From contig NZ_JACSIT010000152.1 of the NCBI RefSeq assembly GCF_014349155.1, forward strand, positions 62,001 through 126,000: a stretch of DNA of 64,000 nucleotides, read 5' to 3'. Shown here in pieces: positions 58,370 to 64,000 of the stretch; the first letter of the stretch is position 1; every line of letters starts with the position of its first letter. A program made the translations under genes and the position numbers. Under the pieces are notes generated by a model. That model ran no database searches. It was not told where the DNA came from and worked only from the letters and a program-made list of their open reading frames with translations. The DNA is from Neolewinella lacunae. Its GTDB lineage: Bacteria > Bacteroidota > Bacteroidia > Chitinophagales > Saprospiraceae.

Positions 58370-58377
58370 CAAAGATA
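58370..58377 (-). promoter_or_regulatory. Promoter -7 box of the DUF4271-hemD operon
   Basis: Minus strand TATCTTTG, 23 bases before the ATG at 58346. The -33 region falls inside the palindromic array. Confidence 0.6.
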
Positions 58378-58380
58378 CGG

Positions 58381-58531
58381 CAGTCTGGTAGTTTAGTAGT
58401 TCATAGTCTAGTAGTTCATAGTTCAGTAGTCTGGTAGTTCAGAAGCTCCAAGTTCAACGAGTGAACTACCGAACTACCGAACTATGAACTACCGAACTAT
58501 GAACTATGAACTATGAACTACAAAAACTACC
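58381..58531. repeat. Expanded palindromic array of GTAGTTC/GAACTAC words
   Basis: The left half is built from GTAGTTCATAG-like units, the right half from GAACTACC and GAACTAT units (7-8 bases, at least eight in a row from 58462). The halves are reverse complements and can form one long stem. It fills the divergent region between DUF4271 and the histidine kinase and uses the same words as the MITE-like hairpins. Confidence 0.85.
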
Positions 58532-58627
58532 CCCGCCGGTTAATGCGTTGTTAACGAAGGAGTGAGCACCCTGGGTAAGCCCACGAATGTGCACTTTTAC
58601 CTTCTCCCCCGCATCCCAGCTGCCGCC

Positions 58628-59929
58628 ATGCATCAGCATACCCTCACCCGCGTGATCATTTTGGGCCTCCTTGCCATCCTGGGCATTGTGGGGATGCAGA
58701 CTTACTGGGTAGCGACCACCTGGAACCTCAACGACACGGAATTCAGCCAGAAGGCGAAGCTGGCCCTCTACGGCGTGGCCCGGCAGCTGGCCGCCGAGAA
58801 CAACAGCGACCTGCCGAGCCGCGATATCGTCCGGCAGCGCTCCAGCAATTACTTCATCGTCAACATCGAAAGCGAAATCGATGCCCTCCGCCTGGAAATT
58901 CTGATGCAGCAGGAACTCGTACGGCTGAGTCTTGACCTGCCCTTCGAATACGCCATCTTCGACTGTACCACCGATCAGATGGCCTACGGCGGCTACTGCC
59001 AGGCTTCCACCGAGCCCGAAGACCCCGTCTTGGCCGAGCGGACGAGCTACCTGGCCCCCGACGAAAACCTGCTTTACTACTTCGGCATCAAGTTCCCCAC
59101 CCGCACGGGCTACCTGTGGGAAAAGATGCAGCTCGTGGTTTTCCTCTCCCTCATCCTGATGCTGACGGTAGCCTTCTTCGGCTACTCGGTGGTGGTCATG
59201 CTGCGGCAGCGGCGGCTGGCTACTATGCAGAAAGACTTTATCGACAACATGACCCACGAGTTTAAGACGCCGCTTTCAACGATTCGCATCGCGGCGGGCG
59301 TGTTTCTGCGCGACGAGCGGGTGGCGGCCGACGGGCGGCTTTCGCGCTACGCCCAGCTCATTCACCAGCAGTACGAACGGCTCAACGAACAGGTGGAAAA
59401 AGTCTTGCAAATCGCCCGCATCGAGCAGGGGAACTTCGAGATCAAGAAGGAAAGTACCGATTTGCACCGCATCATGCCCGATCTGCTGGGCAGCGCCCGC
59501 GTCCGCGCTGAAGAACGCTCGGGCACCCTGGAGGTCGACCTGCCCGGTCACCCTCTGCCTTTGTTGGCTGACCCGCTCCACCTTTCCAATATCCTCCACA
59601 ACCTGCTCGATAACGCCATCAAGTACAGCGGCGAAAAGCCCCGCATCCGCGTCAGGGGCGAGTTGCGTGGGCAGGCCCTGCACCTGAGCATTTCCGACAG
59701 TGGCCCCGGCATCGCCCCCGAACACCAGGAGCGGCTTTTCGAGAAGTTCTACCGCATCCCGACGGGCGATGTGCACGACGTGAAGGGCTTTGGCCTGGGG
59801 CTCTTTTACGTCGCCCAGATCTGCCGTGCCCACGGCTGGACCATCCGCGTGGAGAGCAGTCTGGGCCAGGGAGCTACCTTTCGCCTGCAGCTGCCGTTGC
59901 TGCCCATCGTTCAAGTAGTTACCACATGA
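58628..59929 (+). CDS. Sensor histidine kinase
   Basis: The product is 433 residues from the ATG at 58628. A first membrane helix (VIILGLLAILGIVGMQTYWV) and a second near residues 168-190 (LVVFLSLILMLTVAFFGYSVVV) enclose a periplasmic sensor domain of about 135 residues with two cysteines. The H-box is DNMTHEFKTPLST with the phosphorylated His210, and the ATPase part has NLLDNAIKYS, DSGPGIAPEHQERLFEKFYR and GFGLGLFYV. Its stop overlaps the response regulator start by 4 bp. The signal is unknown. The palindromic array lies in its promoter region. Confidence 0.94.
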   Translation: MHQHTLTRVIILGLLAILGIVGMQTYWVATTWNLNDTEFSQKAKLALYGVARQLAAENNSDLPSRDIVRQRSSNYFIVNIESEIDALRLEILMQQELVRLSLDLPFEYAIFDCTTDQMAYGGYCQASTEPEDPVLAERTSYLAPDENLLYYFGIKFPTRTGYLWEKMQLVVFLSLILMLTVAFFGYSVVVMLRQRRLATMQKDFIDNMTHEFKTPLSTIRIAAGVFLRDERVAADGRLSRYAQLIHQQYERLNEQVEKVLQIARIEQGNFEIKKESTDLHRIMPDLLGSARVRAEERSGTLEVDLPGHPLPLLADPLHLSNILHNLLDNAIKYSGEKPRIRVRGELRGQALHLSISDSGPGIAPEHQERLFEKFYRIPTGDVHDVKGFGLGLFYVAQICRAHGWTIRVESSLGQGATFRLQLPLLPIVQVVTT

Positions 59930-60630
59930 GTAAAGCCCACCTTCTGTACGTTGAAGACGACGAAAGCCTCAGCTTCGTGACCCAAGACAACCTCGAGTTC
60001 AATGGCTTTACCGTTACGCACTGCGCCGATGGCACTGCGGCCTTGCGCGAGATTGAAAAGGAGGGCTTTCAGTACGACCTCTGTCTGCTCGACGTGATGC
60101 TGCCCGGCGTTGATGGCTTCCAGCTGGCCGAGCGCATCCGGTCGAGAAACCAGGACATTCCCATCCTGTTCCTCACCGCCAAGAGCCTCAAGGAAGACCG
60201 CTTACAGGGACTGCGCCTGGGGGCCGACGACTACATCACCAAGCCCTTCAGCATCGAAGAACTCATCCTCAAGATCGAGGTATTTCTGCGTCGTAACCGC
60301 GTGCGGCCGTCCAGCCCGGCGCTGGACCCACGGCGCATTGGCGACTACCAGTTTGAGCTCGAGAAACTCCAACTCACTTACCGTGCCGAGCCGCCCCGCC
60401 GCCTCACCCGTCGGGAAGCGGAGTTGTTGCAGTTCCTGAGCGTCCGGCGCGACCAGGTGATTGAACGCGGCGAAATCCTGGAGAAAATCTGGGGGGAGAA
60501 CGATTATTTCATGGGCCGCAGCCTCGACGTGTTCATCAGCCGGCTGCGCAAGTATTTGTCCAAAGACCCCCGCATCCGGGTAGAAAACATTCACGCCGTG
60601 GGTTTTTCCCTCACGGTAGACGGGCAGTGA
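59926..60630 (+). CDS. Response regulator, OmpR family
   Basis: The product is 234 residues. The receiver domain has YVEDDESL, the phosphorylated Asp56 in LLDVMLPGVDG and Lys106 in YITKPFS. The C-terminal winged-helix domain includes LTRREAELLQFLSVRRDQVIERGEIL and SLDVFISRLRKYLSKDPRIRVENIHAVGF. It is translated together with the kinase (ATGA overlap). The next gene, a DUF5686 outer-membrane protein, lies after the dispersed repeat that starts one base after this stop codon. Confidence 0.95.
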   Translation: MSKAHLLYVEDDESLSFVTQDNLEFNGFTVTHCADGTAALREIEKEGFQYDLCLLDVMLPGVDGFQLAERIRSRNQDIPILFLTAKSLKEDRLQGLRLGADDYITKPFSIEELILKIEVFLRRNRVRPSSPALDPRRIGDYQFELEKLQLTYRAEPPRRLTRREAELLQFLSVRRDQVIERGEILEKIWGENDYFMGRSLDVFISRLRKYLSKDPRIRVENIHAVGFSLTVDGQ

Positions 60631-60677
60631 GGGCGCGGCCGCAGGTGCCAGGAACGCCTTGGAAGAGCAAAGCAAGG
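60631..60677 (+). repeat. Dispersed repeat, copy 16
   Basis: Core GGGCGCGGCCGCAGGTGC (60631-60648) starts directly after the TGA of the response regulator; the tail is AGAGCAAAGCAAGGG (60663-60677). Confidence 0.85.
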
Positions 60678-60747
60678 GTTTGGTGGACCGGTGGGACGGA
60701 ATCCGTCGAGCCGCAGCCAAGCTTAGTATAAAGTTCCGTTAAGGTAC

Positions 60748-60777
60748 TTGCCGCTGCCGGGGTGGCGACTATTTTTG
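60748..60777 (+). promoter_or_regulatory. Promoter of the DUF5686 gene
   Basis: TTG (60748-60750), 19 bases, TATTTTTG (60770-60777), 17 bases before the ATG at 60795. Confidence 0.68.
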
Positions 60778-60794
60778 GGACCTCACCCAGCCAA

Positions 60795-63395
60795 ATGAAA
60801 CTATCCATGCGCGTCCTTACCCTGCTTTTTGTCCTTTTCCTTTGCACCTGCGTCCGCGCCCAAACCCTGACCGGGCGCATTACGGATGCGGAAACCGGCG
60901 AGCCGCTGCCCTTCGCCTCCATCTACGTGCAGCAAACCCAGAGTGGCACGGCCAGCAATGCCGACGGCGATTTCCAGGTCCGGCTCGCCGCTGGCTCCAA
61001 CACCGTCATTTTTCAGTACCTCGGCTACCAAACCCAGGTGAAAACCGTGCTGGGGAACACCCGGCTGGACATCAAACTCATCTCCGAAGCGCTGGAGCTG
61101 GACGAAGTGGAGATCCTCAGCGGTGGCGAAGACCGCAGCTATTCGGTCATCCGCCGGGCCATTGCCAAGGCCGATTACCATCGCAACCAGCTCGACGCCT
61201 ACACCGCCCAGGTCTACATCAAAGGCACGGGCAAGGTGAACAAAATCCCCGGCCTGCTGCGCATGATGGCCAGCAAGGAGGACCGCAAAGAGATCGACGA
61301 AGCCCTGAACCGCGCCTACACCAGCGAATCCACCAGCGAGGTGAGCTACACGCGGCCCAATACCTACGCCCAAAAAGTAATCTCGAAGTACGAAATTGGG
61401 GATGCGGAATTCGACGCGGCCCAGTACATCTTCACTTCCTTTTACGACCCGCTGGTGGCCGACGCCATCGTGAGCCCCCTGAACCCCAAAGCCTTTGGCT
61501 ACTACAAGTTTGAGCTGGAGGGCGTCTTCGTAGACCGCGATGAGCTGGTGAACAAGATTCGGGTGATTCCCCGCAGCCGCGGAGAAGACGTTTTCGAGGG
61601 CTACATCAATATTGTGCACGACGACTGGTCGATCCACAGCCTGGAGCTGACGACTTACAAACTGGGCTTCCAGATCGACATCGGGCAGACCTTCGCCGAA
61701 GTGCAAGACCACGTGTGGATGCCCATCACCACCACCCTGGATGCGAACGGGCAAATTTTTGGCATCGCTTTTGAGTACCACTACCTCAGCACCGTGAGCA
61801 ACTACGTCCTGAGCCTGAACACCAAGCTGGGGGGCTACGTGGAAGTGATTGATGAAAAGACCCAGCCGGAGGTGGCCGAGCGGACGCCCAAGGCCCGGGA
61901 GGTGAGCGACCTGGAGCGCACGCTGGCCGAAGGCGGCGAGATCAAAGCCAAAGACCTCCGCAAGCTGATGCGCGAATACGAAAAGGAGGAACGCAAAGCC
62001 TCCGAGGCGCCGGAGGTGGAAAGCAACTATTCCTTTTCCAACGACAGCGTCGTGGTGGTCCGCGATACGGCCGCCTGGGCCCAGTTGCGGCCCGTGCCAC
62101 TGACCGCCGAAGAAGTGATTGGGTACGCCATTGCCGACGGTCTGGAGCGCAACAAGAAGCTGGACTCGCTGGAGGTAACGGTGGGCAAGGATGGTTCCCG
62201 CGATACGGTAACTTTAGACTCCGCCGCCCTGGCCAAGCGCAACCTGGGGCGCTTCCGCCTCGATAATTGGTTCCCCGACCCCATTTTCAACCCCGTGGAA
62301 GGTTACGCCCTGGGTACGCGCCTGGGCTGGATCAACCGGAAGAAGGCCATCGGCTTTGGCGTCCACCCCCGGTACGGCATTGGTTGGAAGCGCCTCATCG
62401 TCGAAGGGGATGTGCAACTGGGCCGGAGCGGGGTGAGTAACACGCCGAAGATCAGGCTCAGCGGCGGGCGCTTTTTGCGGCAGTTCAACGACCAGCCGGC
62501 CATTGACCCCTGGATTTCGGCTTACAATAACCTCGTCTCGGGGGGCAACTTCATCCGCCTCTACGAACGGGTGTACGGGCAACTGGATTACACGAAAAAG
62601 TACAGCGATGCCTTGCGGGCAGACGCCCGCCTGGCTTACGAAGAACGCCGGGCGGTGACCAACTCCAGCAACAACAATTGGTGGGGGCTCTCCGAAGGGG
62701 AAAGCTACGCACCCAATACGCCCCTGAATGCTGCCCGGGGCTTCGTTTCCGAAGTTAACCCGGCCGCCACGGCCCGCTTTGGCCTCGCCTGGCGGCCGGG
62801 CCTGAAGTACGAAATCGAGAACGGGCGCAAGCGGGTCATTGACCTTTCGGCCCCCACGATCAGCTTCCGTCTGGCGCAGGGCCTGCCAGAAATTGGGGCT
62901 TCGACGGCCGACTTTACCCAGCTGGAGGCGGCCTACGAGCACCGCTTCGACGTAGGCCGTAAAGGACGGGTGGACCTGCTGGTGCGCGGCGGTGCTTTTG
63001 TGAACAACCAGTCGGTAGACTTCCCCGATTTCAAGCACTTTGCTACTTCTGAACTCATCCTCACCTCCCTCGACCCCATCGGCAGCTACCGCCTGCTGCC
63101 CTACTACGCCGAAAGCACCAACGAAGAATACCTGGAATTTTACGGGCACTACCAGTTCCGGAAATTCCTCCTCACCCGCATCTGGAAGCTCCACCTGATG
63201 GGCCTCAAGGAAGACCTGTTCGTGAACTACTTACACACCCCCACCTCTGAACACTACACCGAGGTCGGCTACTCCATTGACAACATACTGCGGATCTTCC
63301 GCCTGGAATTTGTAACGGCCTTCCGCGATTTGGAATACGCAGACTTTGGGGTCCGCTTCAGCATTTCGACGACCATTATGCGCGATTTCAATTGA
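60795..63395 (+). CDS. DUF5686 outer-membrane protein with carboxypeptidase-like domain
   Basis: The product is 866 residues from the ATG at 60795. The signal peptide ends LFLCTCVRAQ and is encoded by a copy of the dispersed repeat. Then comes a CarboxypepD_reg-like domain (LTGRITDAETGEPLPFASIYV, VIFQYLGYQTQ), a DUF5686-type central region (AIAKADYHRNQLDAYTAQVYIKG) and a C-terminal part with alternating strands ending LRIFRLEFVTAFRDLEYADFGVRFSIS, as in an outer-membrane barrel. The family resembles TonB-dependent receptors without a clear plug. Role unknown. It has a consensus promoter. Confidence 0.88.
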   Translation: MKLSMRVLTLLFVLFLCTCVRAQTLTGRITDAETGEPLPFASIYVQQTQSGTASNADGDFQVRLAAGSNTVIFQYLGYQTQVKTVLGNTRLDIKLISEALELDEVEILSGGEDRSYSVIRRAIAKADYHRNQLDAYTAQVYIKGTGKVNKIPGLLRMMASKEDRKEIDEALNRAYTSESTSEVSYTRPNTYAQKVISKYEIGDAEFDAAQYIFTSFYDPLVADAIVSPLNPKAFGYYKFELEGVFVDRDELVNKIRVIPRSRGEDVFEGYINIVHDDWSIHSLELTTYKLGFQIDIGQTFAEVQDHVWMPITTTLDANGQIFGIAFEYHYLSTVSNYVLSLNTKLGGYVEVIDEKTQPEVAERTPKAREVSDLERTLAEGGEIKAKDLRKLMREYEKEERKASEAPEVESNYSFSNDSVVVVRDTAAWAQLRPVPLTAEEVIGYAIADGLERNKKLDSLEVTVGKDGSRDTVTLDSAALAKRNLGRFRLDNWFPDPIFNPVEGYALGTRLGWINRKKAIGFGVHPRYGIGWKRLIVEGDVQLGRSGVSNTPKIRLSGGRFLRQFNDQPAIDPWISAYNNLVSGGNFIRLYERVYGQLDYTKKYSDALRADARLAYEERRAVTNSSNNNWWGLSEGESYAPNTPLNAARGFVSEVNPAATARFGLAWRPGLKYEIENGRKRVIDLSAPTISFRLAQGLPEIGASTADFTQLEAAYEHRFDVGRKGRVDLLVRGGAFVNNQSVDFPDFKHFATSELILTSLDPIGSYRLLPYYAESTNEEYLEFYGHYQFRKFLLTRIWKLHLMGLKEDLFVNYLHTPTSEHYTEVGYSIDNILRIFRLEFVTAFRDLEYADFGVRFSISTTIMRDFN
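60817..60861 (-). repeat. Dispersed repeat copy inside the DUF5686 signal peptide
   Basis: Plus-strand: ACCCTGCTTTTTGTCC, TTTTCCTTT, core GCACCTGCGTCCGCGCCC (60844-60861; 17 of 18 match). It aligns over its whole length with the intergenic copy at 16013-16054 and encodes TLLFVLFLCTCVRA. Confidence 0.8.
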
Positions 63396-63400
63396 CCGAA

Positions 63401-63428
63401 GGCGAGTGCCTGCTGGCAGGTACTCGCC
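63401..63428 (+). terminator. Hairpin after the DUF5686 gene
   Basis: GGCGAGTGCCTG pairs with CAGGTACTCGCC with one mismatch (G-T) around CTGG. There is no T run, so it may act only as a transcript-end stabiliser. Confidence 0.55.
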
Positions 63429-63600
63429 CGCACAGGCTGTAGGATGGGTAGATAATAATCTAAAGCGTCCTCCGTGCGTTTTGTAGGGAGCTTGGGGCAG
63501 GTCCGCTGGGGGCCAGGTTGTTCCCAGAATGGCCGGTTGGTCTTATCGCCCCGGCGGCGTGGCCGTTGAGCAAGGTTCCTTACCAGAAGGCACAAGTAGT

Positions 63601-64000
63601 ATGAAGAACATTTTTCCGCAAGAACTGCAAGCGAAAGCACGCGAAATTGCCCTCCAGGTCTGGGACAAGGCGCAGTACGGTGCCCGGCAGACCTGGGCCT
63701 ATCTCCGCCGGCAGCCGCCGCTGAAGCTGGCCTTTTTATTCGTGTTCTTACCCACGATGCTGGTGGGGGTTTTCTTTGCCGTCTTGTTTGCCCAAGCGCT
63801 GGCGGGACGCTACGGCCCGATGCCGGAAAAGGCCGAACTGGCGTTGATTGAGAATGCGGAAGCCTCTTCGGTATTTAGTGAAGACGGCGTGGTGCTGGGC
63901 AAATACTACCGGGAAAACCGCGTCAGTGTGCCTCTGGACGCGATTTCGCCCTACGTAACGGAAGCCTTGATTGCCACCGAAGACAGCCGCTTTTTTGAGC
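63601..64000 (+). CDS. Class A penicillin-binding protein, N-terminal part
   Basis: The first 133 codons of a gene that runs off the window. A cytoplasmic N-terminus of about 40 residues leads to one membrane helix (LAFLFVFLPTMLVGVFFAVLF). Then comes a periplasmic stretch (VFSEDGVVLGKYYRENRVSV) and the beginning of the GT51 glycosyltransferase motif, EALIATEDSRFFE. This is the usual start of PBP1A-type proteins that polymerise and cross-link peptidoglycan. The transpeptidase part is outside the window. Confidence 0.9.
   Translation, partial: MKNIFPQELQAKAREIALQVWDKAQYGARQTWAYLRRQPPLKLAFLFVFLPTMLVGVFFAVLFAQALAGRYGPMPEKAELALIENAEASSVFSEDGVVLGKYYRENRVSVPLDAISPYVTEALIATEDSRFFE

Noticed and set aside
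58381-58531. Possible CRISPR array
   Set aside because: The units are 7-8 bases, directly joined and palindromic, with no 30-base repeats or unique spacers, and no cas gene is near.

Overview
The window looks like chromosomal DNA of a GC-rich member of the Bacteroidota, most likely a Saprospiria / Lewinella-type bacterium (inference). The signs are promoters of the form TTG-N17-21-TAnnTTTG, several secreted proteins with type IX secretion (T9SS) C-terminal sorting domains, the T9SS component PorZ, DUF4271 next to HemD, and DksA-like and LspA genes as neighbours. GC content appears to be near 60% by eye. No rRNA, tRNA, CRISPR array or complete transposase gene was seen.

Layout: 1-900 holds the end of pdxH and an NlpC/P60 lipoprotein. 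1050-7080 is a minus-strand cell-surface sugar cluster (ugd, a glycosyltransferase, hddA, gmhA, an hddC-like gene) followed by two unknown genes. 7200-11740 holds hemW, a 1-Cys peroxiredoxin, an unknown exported protein and a SCO-type copper chaperone. 11960-12905 is an AT-richer island with a HepT toxin and an XRE-MNT antitoxin. 13060-20850 holds a small membrane protein, parC, a DUF819 transporter, gnd, a YceI lipoprotein and a mevalonate-kinase-like gene. 21300-23590 is a tightly overlapping operon of methylmalonyl-CoA epimerase, a TPMT-like methyltransferase and an MFS exporter. 23800-34340 holds a T9SS protein, a helicase-nuclease, rpmH, a large T9SS serine protease, dacB and a methyltransferase-like lipoprotein. 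34380-38710 holds an RND exporter, pdxA and two small lipoproteins. 38940-41990 is an ECF sigma / anti-sigma / two DUF4097-like protein module. 42200-49870 holds porZ, a photolyase, an outer-membrane protein, secG and a TPR-like protein. 50000-55650 holds two ArsR-type regulators, lspA, a DksA-like gene, an SRPBCC protein and an esterase. 55840-64000 holds a NUDIX hydrolase, hemD, DUF4271, a two-component system, a DUF5686 outer-membrane protein and the start of a class A penicillin-binding protein.

The most unusual content is repetitive. (1) A short dispersed element, GGGCGCGGYCGCAGGTGC - N13/14 - GGAGCAAGGG, occurs at least 16 times in both orientations, mostly between genes. Two copies lie in frame inside membrane-protein genes. 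Three further copies, read as the reverse complement, encode the hydrophobic and cleavage regions of the signal peptides of three unrelated secreted proteins, which end in FLCTCVSA or FLCTCVRA. (2) A family of about 170-210 bp elements has imperfect terminal inverted repeats and a conserved internal hairpin (GTAGTTCGGTAGT / ACTACCGAACTAC); three copies are present. (3) A divergent promoter region at 58381-58531 carries an expanded array of the same hairpin words. These resemble small non-autonomous mobile elements, and the first may be spreading signal-peptide coding sequence.
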